DNA from: an uncultured Nitrospirales bacterium
Lineage (GTDB): Bacteria; Nitrospirota; Nitrospiria; Nitrospirales; UBA8639
Length of the DNA: 64,000 nucleotides
Direction: 5' to 3'
Assembly (NCBI GenBank): GCA_958295805.1
Contig: OY282373.1
Location: 2,203,001-2,267,000 of the forward strand
Position 1 is the first letter of the stretch; each line of letters begins with the position of its first letter. The notes under the pieces were generated by a model. The model saw only the letters and a list, made by a program, of their open reading frames with translations. It was not told the DNA's origin and searched no databases. Below are positions 18,988 through 27,790 of this stretch, piece by piece. The position numbers and the translations under genes were made by a program.

Positions 18988-19716
18988 ATGATTATTTCGG
19001 TCCATGTGCCAAGGACGGCAGGCAACAGTTTCGGGCTGGCCCTCGAGCATCGCTTTGGAGAGCGTCTGCTGAGCGACTACAATAATGACCGGCCTGACGG
19101 TCTGCCTGTCTACACTTGGCCAAGACGCTGGCGCAGTCGCGCTTGGGTGCGCTCTCATGCGAGCGATCTGACTGCGAGCTACGACGCTGTCCACGGGCAC
19201 TTCACCGCATCCAAATACTTCCCCATCTTGCGGAGGGATTTGTGCATCTTCTTACGCGAACCGACAGATCGGACGATCTCGAATTACCGCAAAGATTTAA
19301 GCTCTGCCGCATTCTCGCGGTATGACAGATACATAGCCAAACTGCTGACACTCAGCCAGTACGCATCGCTGCCCACACAGTCCCGCATCTATGCGATCTA
19401 TACCAACGGCCTGCCAATGGAACAGTTCGCCTTCGTCGGAATAACGGAAGAATACGAAGCCAGCCTTGCCCTCTTCGAGGGGATCTTCGGTGTGAGCCTT
19501 CCGAAATACCATATCAATGTCCACCTACATGCCGTGCGCATGCGAGCTGCGGCAGGTAAGCCTTCCGAAATACCATATCAACGTCAACAAGAGGTTCCGG
19601 ACGATTTCAGCCTCCGCGAGAGGAAAGCGGTCAGAGCCGCTCAACGGGCGAATTATGTGATTTATGATGAAGCCCGGCGAAGGTTCGACGCCTTGTATTC
19701 CCGGCACGTTCGGTAA
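18988..19716 (+). CDS. Sulfotransferase-like protein
   Basis: A 242-residue protein with the 5'-PSB-like N-terminus IISVHVPRTAGNSF and a 3'-PB-like segment LREPTDRTISNY near residue 90. These are the two PAPS-binding features of the sulfotransferase family, so sulfation of a glycan is the likely role. The start is ATG at 18988, since the longer reading from 18940 begins inside the degraded GT4. A 22-bp sequence (GCCTTCCGAAATACCATATC...) occurs twice inside the gene, 64 bp apart (19496 and 19560), which suggests a local duplication that shifted frame near residue 175. The last 40 residues still look coding. Confidence 0.7.
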   Translation: MIISVHVPRTAGNSFGLALEHRFGERLLSDYNNDRPDGLPVYTWPRRWRSRAWVRSHASDLTASYDAVHGHFTASKYFPILRRDLCIFLREPTDRTISNYRKDLSSAAFSRYDRYIAKLLTLSQYASLPTQSRIYAIYTNGLPMEQFAFVGITEEYEASLALFEGIFGVSLPKYHINVHLHAVRMRAAAGKPSEIPYQRQQEVPDDFSLRERKAVRAAQRANYVIYDEARRRFDALYSRHVR

Positions 19717-19727
19717 ACAGGAGCAAA

Positions 19728-20657
19728 ATGGACATTCTGCATCACCTGATCCGCTATGTACCCCGGCCGATCAAGAATACGTACAGTCACCTTTTCGGTG
19801 ACAAGAAGTGGTTCTTGGTCGTGAACGCCGGCCGTCACCTGGTCGATTCCGTAATGACCGGAGAGGCGCCCGCGGTGCAGATGAAAGTGCATCATGCTCC
19901 GCCCGGTCGTTTCTGGGCCGACCCCATTCCCATAGTTGTCGACGGCAAGGTTTGGGTGTTCTTCGAAGATTATTCTTTCGCGTCAAAGAAAGCCGTCATA
20001 TCGTGCGCCCCGGTGTCCGCCGACGTCGACCTGGGTGAAGTCACCACCGCGTTGGAGTGTCCATACCATCTCTCCTACCCGTTTGTCTTCGAGCATCAGG
20101 GCCAGTTCTACATGATTCCCGAAACCTGGGCCAAGAATCGGATTGACCTGTGGCGCTGCCGCCGCTTCCCCGACGATTGGAGCCGGGAACGGACGCTGCT
20201 GGACGGCGTGAGCATGGGCGACCCGACTCTGCACCGGCAGGATGGAAAACTGTGGCTGTTCGGCACGGTGAGCGAGGTGAAGACGCAGATCAATGACGAG
20301 CTGCACATCTATGTGGCGGACGCCCTGGACGGTGCGTGGCGGCCCCACCCGGCCAATCCGGTGGTGTCTGACCGCCGCCGGGCCCGGCCGGCCGGCCGGC
20401 TGTTTTTCCGCGACGGCCACCTGATTCGCCCGGGGCAGGATTGCAGCAGAGGCTACGGACGCGCGGTAGTCCTCAACCGGGTGGATGCGCTGAACGAGCG
20501 CGCCTATGCCGAAACCCCCATCGGACGCATTGACGCCTCCGGGCTGCCCGGCAACCGGGGTACGCACACGGTCAATTACGCCGGCGGCCTCGAATTCCTG
20601 GACGGACGCACGAGGGTGCGCAGAGAAAGGGAGCAGAGCCTGGAGGAAGGCGGTTGA
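19728..20657 (+). CDS. Beta-propeller-type protein related to GINT1 N-terminal/GH43-like domains
   Basis: A 309-residue protein with repeated blade-like segments, including HAPPGRFWADPIPIVVDGK with FFEDY near residues 55-80. HLSYPFVFEHQGQFYMIPET and GDPTLHRQDGKLWLFGT follow. Such sequences accompany formyltransferase or glycosyltransferase genes in polysaccharide loci and resemble the domain at the N-terminus of plant glucosamine inositolphosphorylceramide transferase. The activity is unproven. The C-terminus (RTRVRREREQSLEEGG) looks divergent. Its TGA overlaps the TTG start of the next GT4 gene (TTGA), so the two are coupled. Confidence 0.65.
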   Translation: MDILHHLIRYVPRPIKNTYSHLFGDKKWFLVVNAGRHLVDSVMTGEAPAVQMKVHHAPPGRFWADPIPIVVDGKVWVFFEDYSFASKKAVISCAPVSADVDLGEVTTALECPYHLSYPFVFEHQGQFYMIPETWAKNRIDLWRCRRFPDDWSRERTLLDGVSMGDPTLHRQDGKLWLFGTVSEVKTQINDELHIYVADALDGAWRPHPANPVVSDRRRARPAGRLFFRDGHLIRPGQDCSRGYGRAVVLNRVDALNERAYAETPIGRIDASGLPGNRGTHTVNYAGGLEFLDGRTRVRREREQSLEEGG

Positions 20658-21754
20658 GCCTGAAAGAGGCGAAAAAGGGAAGGTTCAGGCTGCTGCTCAT
20701 GGGCCCGCTGCCCGCCAAGTCGGCGTCCCTTGGAGAACCCATTGGCGGGGCCAGGGTGACGTTTGCGGAAGCAGTCCGAGAGTTGGACCGGCGAGGCTTC
20801 GACCTTGACGTCATCAACACGGCCAGGCCGCGGCCCAATCTGCCCCTTTGGAAAATTCTGAGTTACGAGTTTCTCACCTTCGCGCGGGTGGTCTGGACAA
20901 TCCTGTGGAGGGCCCGACGCTCCGACCTGGTATTCCTTCACATGTCGGCCTATTCTGCACTGTTGGCGGCGTCCACCATCTGGGCCCTCCTGTGCCGGGT
21001 GCTGCGCCGCCCCCTGGCGCTACGGTTCTTTGGGGACAGCCTCTACTTCACCTACCATCGTTATGGGCCGGCTCGCCGCTGGCTGATGGACCGGACGTGT
21101 CTCCGTGCCGCGCTGGTGTATGAGGAACGGCAGACGCTCCGGGCGTTCAGCAGCAAGGACAACTTCCGCTGGCTGGCCAACACCAGGGACATCATCCCCG
21201 CGGAAATCAGACAAGACCGGGATCATGTCCGCAAGCTGATATTCATGGGCCAACTCAGGAAGGAAAAGGGGCTGGCCGAGGCCCTGGCGGCCTGCCGTTC
21301 CCTGCCCGAGGACTGCCATCTCCGAGTGTTTGGCCCCCGTATGCCCAACACCGACTTTTCCCTGTTCGACGGCCACCCCAGGGCGACCTACGGCGGGGTG
21401 CTGGAGCCGGAGGAGGTGCCCCGCGTCCTCGCCGAACACGACCTGCTGCTCTTCCTCAGCTACATGAGAAGCGAGGGCACTCCGGGAGTCATCATAGAAG
21501 CCTTCCAGTGCGGCGTGCCGGTTATAGCCACCTCGATAGGCGGAGTCCCCGAACAGGTGGAACACGAAAAGAGTGGGCTGCTGGTGGAACCTCGCTCCGT
21601 CCCGGAGTTGAAGGCGGCAATCCAGCAGCTGATTGACGACCCGGCTCTGTACCGGCGGCTTTGCGCCGGGGCCGGGCAGCGCGGCGAGTTCTTCCGCAGC
21701 GGGCGCCATTTCGACCGGTTGGCTGAGGAGCTGCGGGGCCTGGCCCGCAAATGA
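20654..21754 (+). CDS. GT4 family glycosyltransferase
   Basis: A 366-residue GT-B fold enzyme. The N-terminal domain shows LLLMGPLPAKSASLGEPIGGA with a Gly-rich acceptor loop. The C-terminal domain shows KLIFMGQLRKEKGLAEAL and YGGVLEPEEVPRVLAEHDLLL. It ends in the catalytic-region E-x7-E block EAFQCGVPVIATSIGGVPE. It transfers a sugar, probably from a nucleotide donor, onto a lipid-linked intermediate at the inner membrane. The start is TTG at 20654, overlapping the previous stop. It is paralogous to the genes at 29403 and 42238 and to the pseudogene at 18263. Confidence 0.85.
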   Translation: MSLKEAKKGRFRLLLMGPLPAKSASLGEPIGGARVTFAEAVRELDRRGFDLDVINTARPRPNLPLWKILSYEFLTFARVVWTILWRARRSDLVFLHMSAYSALLAASTIWALLCRVLRRPLALRFFGDSLYFTYHRYGPARRWLMDRTCLRAALVYEERQTLRAFSSKDNFRWLANTRDIIPAEIRQDRDHVRKLIFMGQLRKEKGLAEALAACRSLPEDCHLRVFGPRMPNTDFSLFDGHPRATYGGVLEPEEVPRVLAEHDLLLFLSYMRSEGTPGVIIEAFQCGVPVIATSIGGVPEQVEHEKSGLLVEPRSVPELKAAIQQLIDDPALYRRLCAGAGQRGEFFRSGRHFDRLAEELRGLARK

Positions 21755-21813
21755 GCAAGGTGCTGTCTCAGTTGCGTCCGGTCTCGGACCGGCACGTGGG
21801 GTGGAACAAATAG
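21751..21813 (+). pseudogene. 5' fragment resembling the start of wzx at 22820
   Basis: A 20-codon ORF beginning with ATG that overlaps the GT4 stop (ATGA). Its SQLRPVSDRHV matches AQLLPASDRRA near the start of the flippase at 22820. At DNA level CAGTTGCGTCCGGTCTCGG and CAGTTGCTTCCGGCCTCGG (from 22844) differ at only two positions. It looks like a stub of a flippase gene left when the methyltransferase was placed between GT and wzx. Confidence 0.55.
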
Positions 21814-21881
21814 CGCCATCCTGAGAGTGCTACTATACACAATACACAAAGTACAAAACTACCTCACGGGAGGAGAGCCAG

Positions 21882-22739
21882 ATGTTTGGTAAGACGATTG
21901 ATTACAGGCTGCTTCGGCTATTCGCGCATGACAGGCACCCCGAAGCGGAGGAACTTCGTCAGCTTGAGCGTAATCTGAGCATCGAATCTGCGGCGGCTCG
22001 CTTCGAAAAATGGAATCGCCGCCTGGACAACGAAATTCCCATTGATCCGGCTATGCGCTACCTGGAGGTCGGGTGCGGCATGGGGGAGATGTCCTTGGCG
22101 CTGGCGCAGCGCGGGTGCCGACACGTGACGGGTCTTGATAAAGACGCGTATTACATCGAAATCGCCAAGCGCTGTGCCCGGAAGAGGCAGTTGCAGGACA
22201 ACGTCACATTCGAGTGCATGAATGTTCATGATCTACCGAACGAGAAGGCGTATGACATCGTCCTTTCTCACGAGATGCTTGAGCACGTGGAACGCCCTGG
22301 CGATCACCTCCGCCGTATAGACGGCGTCCTCAAGTCAAGCGTCGTGGGGGGAGGTGGGGGAGTGATAATTCTAGCATTTGGCCCGCTGTTTCATTCACCG
22401 TTCGGGGTCCACATGAACCGGTTTTTCAGATTCCGCATACCGTGGATGGGAGTCCTGTTTTCGGAAGACGCGCTGATGCGTCTCAGGCGCGAGTTCTGGC
22501 GACCTGTAGCGGATGAGGCCGAGTCGTTCGAAGATACGCGGGAAGGATTGAACAAAATGAAGTTTTCGGAGTTTCTTCGCTACGTCGAAGAAATAGGGTG
22601 GAGAACGGAACGGTTGATTGTGAACCCACAGTTGAAACGCTGGCCTGCGCTCTGGCGACTTTCCAACCTGTTGTTGCGCGTCCCTTTCTTGCGCGACTAC
22701 CTTGCGGCTTCCGTATATGCGATTTACCGGCGGCCGTAG
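21882..22739 (+). CDS. SAM-dependent methyltransferase (class I)
   Basis: A 285-residue Rossmann methyltransferase. Motif I is YLEVGCGMGEMSLAL near residues 60-74, and the acidic strand-2 end is VTGLDKDAY. FECMNVHDLP and the post-motif LSHEMLEHVERPGDHL (UbiE/COQ5-like) follow. A G-rich stretch (G6 A GG T G5, 22346-22360) encodes VVGGGGGV where relatives usually have a short PGG, so length change there could affect the protein. GGGAGGAGAG precedes the ATG. The substrate is probably a sugar of the island's glycan. Confidence 0.8.
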   Translation: MFGKTIDYRLLRLFAHDRHPEAEELRQLERNLSIESAAARFEKWNRRLDNEIPIDPAMRYLEVGCGMGEMSLALAQRGCRHVTGLDKDAYYIEIAKRCARKRQLQDNVTFECMNVHDLPNEKAYDIVLSHEMLEHVERPGDHLRRIDGVLKSSVVGGGGGVIILAFGPLFHSPFGVHMNRFFRFRIPWMGVLFSEDALMRLRREFWRPVADEAESFEDTREGLNKMKFSEFLRYVEEIGWRTERLIVNPQLKRWPALWRLSNLLLRVPFLRDYLAASVYAIYRRP

Positions 22740-22819
22740 ATGGCAGGGATCCAGTGCGCGGCGGCGCGCGCAAGCCCCTGCGTGGTCGGCCTGCTGGAAT
22801 GACTCTGGAGTAGTGGAGC

Positions 22820-24151
22820 TTGAATCATCCTCTAATCGCCCAGTTGCTTCCGGCCTCGGACCGGCGCGCAGCGCGGCAGACCCTTCAGATGGGCGCCATT
22901 ACGGCGGTCCAACTCTTGGGCGGACTGGCCCAGTTGACCCTCTCCGCCCGAATACTTGGACCGGAAGGCTTCGGCATCCTGGCCGTCATCATCGCCGTCG
23001 CCGCGCTCATCCACGGTCTCTTGACCGTACCTGGCGGTGAAGCCGTTACAACGTTCGTCACGCGGGCCGTGGCAGAGGAAAGGCCGCACGAGGCGTCCCG
23101 CATACTGCGTTTCACCATGGCCACGTCACTGGGGCTGTCGCTCATCGCCTACGCCGTTATTGCCGTCCTTGCCCTCATGGCAGGCAGCCTGTTGGGGATT
23201 GAGAACGCCCACCGGGACATAGTGCTCATGTACGGCGTTGTGGGCATCTTCCTGGCTACTCGGACCGAAAGCCTGGCGGTCCTGCGGTTGTCCGACCGGG
23301 TATCCCTGGGGTTGGTCATCAGTCTGGCGGGCGTTCTGACCCGGATCGCCCTGCTCGGAATAGTATGGGTGAAGGGGGGCGGGCTGTTCGAGGTGGTCGT
23401 GGCGCATATTGCCGGTGTCGCGGTGAGCGGGACCGGGATGCTCGTTGCCGCGACAGTATCGGCGCCACGGGCGGGGATACCTGGTTTCCTGAGTTCGTTA
23501 TCGCTCAAAGTCCCGCCTGACGTGGTGCGCTTCCAGACCGGCGTATTCGGGAGGTCCACCCTCTCGGCATTGGCCTATCACGTGGACACTCTCCTGGTGG
23601 CGCAATTTACCGGCGCCGCGGACGTCGGACTGTACCGGGCGGCGAGGCAGATTACCGAAACCGGACACTATCCGTTTCAACCACTAAAGGATGGCGTGCA
23701 GGTCCAATACAGCAAGCAATGGTACTCGGGCCAGGGCGGGGCGCTGCGCCGCACCTCGCTGCGGTTCGGCCTGGTGTCGTTCGCGTCGGCGGTCGCGCTA
23801 TTCGGGCTGCTTGCCATCTTCCATCAACCCATCGCCTCGTTCCTCCTGGGAGAGGAGTTCTCAGGCGTCGCCCCCCTCCTGCTGATTATGATTTTCGGTG
23901 CCTTCACCGTGAACAGCATTTCCGCGCTTACCGTACTGCCGGCAGCGGTTGGGCGCGTCTGGCCGTTGCTGGCGGCAGAAATGGGCGGTTTGGCGGTTTT
24001 CGTCGCCGTCATCGTATGGCTGGTTCCGCTGCACGGCGCCGAGGGCGCGGCCTGGGCCAATACGACCTACTACAGCGTCATCGCCCTAATTCTAATCCCC
24101 TTCATCATCTCCACCCTGCAACAAAGCCGCCGTCTACAGCAGAAACCGTAG
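22820..24151 (+). CDS. Wzx-type polysaccharide flippase
   Basis: A 443-residue integral membrane protein with about 12-14 hydrophobic segments. The N-terminal pattern (GAITAVQLLGGLAQLTLSARILGPEGFGILAV) is typical of the MATE-like polysaccharide transporter family. It would move undecaprenyl-linked oligosaccharide across the inner membrane. The start is TTG at 22820; GGAG motifs lie close upstream. Downstream, the next gene is broken at its beginning. Confidence 0.82.
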   Translation: MNHPLIAQLLPASDRRAARQTLQMGAITAVQLLGGLAQLTLSARILGPEGFGILAVIIAVAALIHGLLTVPGGEAVTTFVTRAVAEERPHEASRILRFTMATSLGLSLIAYAVIAVLALMAGSLLGIENAHRDIVLMYGVVGIFLATRTESLAVLRLSDRVSLGLVISLAGVLTRIALLGIVWVKGGGLFEVVVAHIAGVAVSGTGMLVAATVSAPRAGIPGFLSSLSLKVPPDVVRFQTGVFGRSTLSALAYHVDTLLVAQFTGAADVGLYRAARQITETGHYPFQPLKDGVQVQYSKQWYSGQGGALRRTSLRFGLVSFASAVALFGLLAIFHQPIASFLLGEEFSGVAPLLLIMIFGAFTVNSISALTVLPAAVGRVWPLLAAEMGGLAVFVAVIVWLVPLHGAEGAAWANTTYYSVIALILIPFIISTLQQSRRLQQKP

Positions 24152-24355
24152 AGAGCGAAGGATGCCCCTCCCCACGGAAAAACTCACCGCGCGCTACGGC
24201 TGGTCGGCTGGAACGTGCTGTTTCTCATGGCGGGCTTGGCGCTGATTAGCGTCGTCGGTGAAGCGTACTTCCGGCTGACCGTGCCTTTCGTGGAGAACGA
24301 CCATCCCCGCACCTAGTCTTCAACTGTTGGGGGGATATTTCTACCCAACGCGGAG

Positions 24356-25873
24356 GTGCGCCATACGAACGGCCTTGACTTCTGGACCATCTCTCGCACG
24401 AACAGTCTGGGGTTTCCCGACCGCGAACCCCCGAGTTCCGAGCGCGCCGCCGCAAGCTGCCATATCGCCATGATCGGCGATTCCTTTGTGGAGGCGAGAG
24501 AGGTGCCCATCGCCGACAAGTTCCACGTCCGGCTGGAGGAGTTGGCCGCCCGCGAGCTGCCCAACTTGAACGTGACGACCTCGGCATTTGGTCGGACCAA
24601 CACCGGGCAAATCAACCAACTGCCGTTCTACGACCAATTCGCTCGGCGTCTCCGTCCCGATCTGCTCGTGCTCGTCTTCGTCCCAAACGACTTCATGGAC
24701 AATTCGCCACCTCTGAGCGCGCTGATTTCGGGACGGGACCCGGATCGGGATGCGTACCTTACCGTCGCAAGAGAGCCGGACGGAACTTTTAGACGCCGCC
24801 CGCCGGACCCTGGTTGGTGGGAGAACACGTTGCCACGCCTGCCCCCTTTGCCGAAGTCTTGGCTCCATGCGCTATGGGCCGACGTAACCGAGGAGTCTTG
24901 GGCCGCCAGTTGGCTGGACACCAAGATGAGCGTCATGTTTCCGCCCGATGCCGAGCGTCAGGATCCGCAACTCATCGCATGGGCAGAGTTCCTGAGCCGG
25001 CGTCCAAGCTACGCATCGTTGCTTGATGGATGGCGACCGACGACGCGGGGGAACATCCGCCCGATGTTCGCGAAAAAGAACCTGCCGCCCGTCTTTGAGG
25101 AAGCCCTGGAGTTCACGGCCTTCGCGCTGGATCAGTTCAAGGCGCGCGCCGAGCGCGACGGTGTCTCTCTGGCCATCCTGGCCGTTCACTTGATGGGCAG
25201 AGGAGACAATCTCCCGCTGTTCGAGCGCATGAACGCCATGGCCGCGGCACGGGGGATTCCCGTGATCGACCAGCACAATTACATCGTCCGACAAGGCGGG
25301 CGTCTCCAGGACGCGAACTTCGCCCACGACTTTCACTGGAACGCCACCGGCCACCGGTGGGCAGCGGAAGCCCTGCTCGAATCTCTGAAGCAGAACCAGG
25401 AGGTCTGTGCGGCGCGAAAGGCTTTCGAGCCTCTCCCCTCTCTACGCCCCTACTACCTGGCGGCGTATGAATCCATCACGTCCGGCGAACCGGCGGCCCG
25501 CTCCGACTTCGACCTCTACCTTGGCGAGAACACGTTGACCTATCTCAAGTCACCGTGCGGCGCGCCGGATACACAGGCGCATTTCTTTCTGCACGTCGTC
25601 CCGGAAGACGTGGAGGACTTGCCGGCCCACCGCCTGAAGTACGGCTTCGACAATCTGGATTTCCACTACAACGACGACGGCTCAATGCCGGCTCTGGTCT
25701 TTGGCGACAGATGCATGGTGGAGCGTCGGCTGCCCGATTATCCCATTGCCAGCGTCAGAACCGGGCAGTACACCCCCGGCAAAGGCGAAATCTGGAAAGC
25801 GGAGTTTCCCATCCGTACGGTCAGGGGCGAGGCCGCTGCCCGGTCCGCGCCAGGCAGGGCGCCCGGCCGCTGA
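24356..25873 (+). CDS. SGNH-type protein with recurrent C-terminal domain; 5' end damaged
   Basis: The 505-codon frame has an SGNH hydrolase/AlgX-like core. The nucleophile block is AMIGDSFVEA (residues 39-48), the Asn block is VFVPNDFMDN, and the C-terminal block is HDFHWNATGHR with Asp325 and His327. An acyl- or acetyl-transfer or hydrolysis role on polysaccharide is likely. Residues 382-486 (25499-25813) form the recurrent FFLH...DLPxHR...YGFDNLDF...RTGQY domain also seen at 34047, 37492 and 63410. Upstream, 24162-24355 encodes an N-terminal anchor (VGWNVLFLMAGLALISVVGEAYFRL) interrupted by an apparent frameshift and by TAG at 24314-24316, so the gene may be a pseudogene or may start late at the GTG. 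Confidence 0.7.
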   Translation: MRHTNGLDFWTISRTNSLGFPDREPPSSERAAASCHIAMIGDSFVEAREVPIADKFHVRLEELAARELPNLNVTTSAFGRTNTGQINQLPFYDQFARRLRPDLLVLVFVPNDFMDNSPPLSALISGRDPDRDAYLTVAREPDGTFRRRPPDPGWWENTLPRLPPLPKSWLHALWADVTEESWAASWLDTKMSVMFPPDAERQDPQLIAWAEFLSRRPSYASLLDGWRPTTRGNIRPMFAKKNLPPVFEEALEFTAFALDQFKARAERDGVSLAILAVHLMGRGDNLPLFERMNAMAAARGIPVIDQHNYIVRQGGRLQDANFAHDFHWNATGHRWAAEALLESLKQNQEVCAARKAFEPLPSLRPYYLAAYESITSGEPAARSDFDLYLGENTLTYLKSPCGAPDTQAHFFLHVVPEDVEDLPAHRLKYGFDNLDFHYNDDGSMPALVFGDRCMVERRLPDYPIASVRTGQYTPGKGEIWKAEFPIRTVRGEAAARSAPGRAPGR

Positions 25874-26196
25874 TTGCCTCCGGTGCGGGAGTGCTGTAGA
25901 ATTTTTGTCCATGAGTGAAGCCCTTGCCTTCGACAGCCGTCATTTCGTCAAGCACCTGACCGAGGAGAAAGCAACGAAACCGAAGTCACGTCTCGCCAAT
26001 GCCGGAATACTTGCCTGAAAACCAGGGGTTCTCCGATCAATTCTCAACCCTGAAGATCGTGATATGGCGCGTGATGGATTGCCGCGTTGCGTGGACGCGC
26101 CGTCGTCCGGCATATTGACGGGTTTCATGACGATAGAGAAACGAAAAGAGACTTGAACCTTGTGAGACACAAGGTCGAAACCGGGGAGATCATTCT
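25874..26196. other. Intergenic region with a DUF1640-like stub
   Basis: A 35-codon ORF (25911-26018) reads MSEALAFDSRHFVKHLTEEK, resembling the start of DUF1640/CCDC90-type coiled-coil proteins, but it stops early and looks like a remnant. TGTAGAAT is a plausible minus-10-like box just upstream. The remaining about 180 bp before the isomerase gene show no clear feature. Confidence 0.45.
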
Positions 26197-26787
26197 ATGA
26201 GCCATCCTGGAAAAGAAGCTCTATCCTGGCTGCGGAGCCTCGCCAAGTTACTTGACGAATCAACGTGCCGATACCAGGGAGATCCCGTATCACTGGACCA
26301 GGGTCTGCAAACCCTGCTACAGATCTGGTCGAGACAGATCGCTCACGACCGTTCGGTTTTCTGGATTGGCAACGGCGGCAGTGCGGCGCTGGTTTCGCAC
26401 CTGTCTCAGGATTTGCTCAACAACTGCGGGGTCAGATCTCTGACGTTCAACGATCCTTCGCTGATGACCTGTATGTCGAACGACTATGGGTATGAGCAGG
26501 TCTTCAAACGTCCCTTGCTGGCCCTCGCCCGTGAACGGGACGTTCTGATGGCGGTGTCAAGCTCTGGAATGTCGACGAACGTCGTGGATGCCGCCCGAGC
26601 TGCTCTCGAGATCGGGATGGACCTGGTGACGTTCTCGGCATTCTCGGCCGACAACCACTTGCACCAGCTACAATCCACACTTTCCTTCCATACGCCGACC
26701 GAGATCTACGGCCACGCCGAACTCACCCATGAAGCGTTGATTCACGCCGCCGTCGACATGTTTTCTCGATGGGAAGGGGGAAGATGA
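26197..26787 (+). CDS. SIS-domain phosphoheptose isomerase-like protein
   Basis: A 196-residue SIS-domain protein. FWIGNGGSAALVSHLSQDL near residue 50 and MAVSSSGMSTNVVDAARAAL near residue 110 are the sugar-phosphate-binding loops of GmhA-type sedoheptulose-7-phosphate isomerases. The stop overlaps the start of the next gene (ATGA at 26784-26787), a GHMP kinase of the heptose-7-phosphate type, which supports the heptose assignment. The final GmhA His/Glu set is not fully matched by eye, so the exact substrate is inferred. Confidence 0.78.
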   Translation: MSHPGKEALSWLRSLAKLLDESTCRYQGDPVSLDQGLQTLLQIWSRQIAHDRSVFWIGNGGSAALVSHLSQDLLNNCGVRSLTFNDPSLMTCMSNDYGYEQVFKRPLLALARERDVLMAVSSSGMSTNVVDAARAALEIGMDLVTFSAFSADNHLHQLQSTLSFHTPTEIYGHAELTHEALIHAAVDMFSRWEGGR

Positions 26788-27779
26788 TCATCACTCGCAC
26801 CCCTTATAAAGCCAGCTTGATGGGAGGCGGAACGGATTTCCCGGCTTTTTTTCGCGAACGCGGCGGCCTGGTCATCAGTGCTGCGCTGAACAAGCATTTT
26901 TATATCAGCATGGCTCATCGTTTTGACGACAATATATGCTTGTCTTACTCCAGGACGGAGACGGTTCAGACTTCGAGAGACTTGAAGCATGACATAGTGC
27001 GTACGGTCCTTGCGCGGTACAATCTTCATTCCGGATTGGAGATCGGGATGATCGGTGAGGTCCCCGGGGGAACCGGCTTGGGGTCAAGCAGCGCCGTGAC
27101 CGTTGGGTTGCTGCACGCAGTTCGAACCTTTTTGGGCTTGGAGTGCAGCGCGGATACGCTGGCAAAAGAATCGGTGATTATCGAGACTGAACTGTTGAAA
27201 AAACCCATTGGATGGCAAGATCAATATGGGGTAGCGTTCCCCGCCTTGAAGAAGATACGGTTCAATCGAGATGATACGGTGCAAGTGGAACCGATAGCCC
27301 TGGCGCCCGAGAACCGAACGGCACTGGAAGCTCACTCCCTGCTCGTGTATACGGGCAAGACGAGAAACGCGGAGGCGGTGTTGTCAGGCCAGTTATCAAA
27401 TATGGATGCCAATCAATCCGGTCTTGAGACGATCCGCAGTCTTGCCCACGACATGATGACGGCACTTCAAGACAGTCCGCTCGACTTGCCGTTGATGGGA
27501 TCGATGCTCAGTGAGAACTGGATGATCAAGCGTACGTTTGCTGACAACGTCGCCAATCCGGAAATCGATGAACTGTACCAATCAGGGATCGCGTCAGGGG
27601 CGTGGGGCGGGAAACTGCTTGGCGCCGGCGGTTGCGGTTTCCTGCTCTTCCTGGTGCCGGCAGAACGGCAGGCGGCCATGCTCTCCCGCATGGGAAACCC
27701 GCCGGCATTCCCGTTGGTGCTGGATTCGACCGGCTCGCAGCTCATATATGAAAGCAAGAGCCGCCGGAGTGGTTTCTGA
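26784..27779 (+). CDS. hddA: GHMP kinase, D-glycero-alpha-D-manno-heptose-7-phosphate kinase type
   Basis: A 331-residue GHMP-family kinase. The N-terminus is MIITRTPYKASLMGGGTDFPAFF, typical of HddA. The ATP-binding motif 2 is PGGTGLGSSSAVTVG near residue 95, and motif 3 is LLGAGGCGFLLFL near residue 280. The start ATG at 26784 overlaps the isomerase stop by 4 nt. Together they would make heptose 7-phosphate and its 1,7-bisphosphate for an activated heptose donor. The expected phosphatase (GmhB) and guanylyltransferase (HddC) are not in the window. Confidence 0.8.
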   Translation: MIITRTPYKASLMGGGTDFPAFFRERGGLVISAALNKHFYISMAHRFDDNICLSYSRTETVQTSRDLKHDIVRTVLARYNLHSGLEIGMIGEVPGGTGLGSSSAVTVGLLHAVRTFLGLECSADTLAKESVIIETELLKKPIGWQDQYGVAFPALKKIRFNRDDTVQVEPIALAPENRTALEAHSLLVYTGKTRNAEAVLSGQLSNMDANQSGLETIRSLAHDMMTALQDSPLDLPLMGSMLSENWMIKRTFADNVANPEIDELYQSGIASGAWGGKLLGAGGCGFLLFLVPAERQAAMLSRMGNPPAFPLVLDSTGSQLIYESKSRRSGF

Positions 27780-27790
27780 TACAGGACGAT

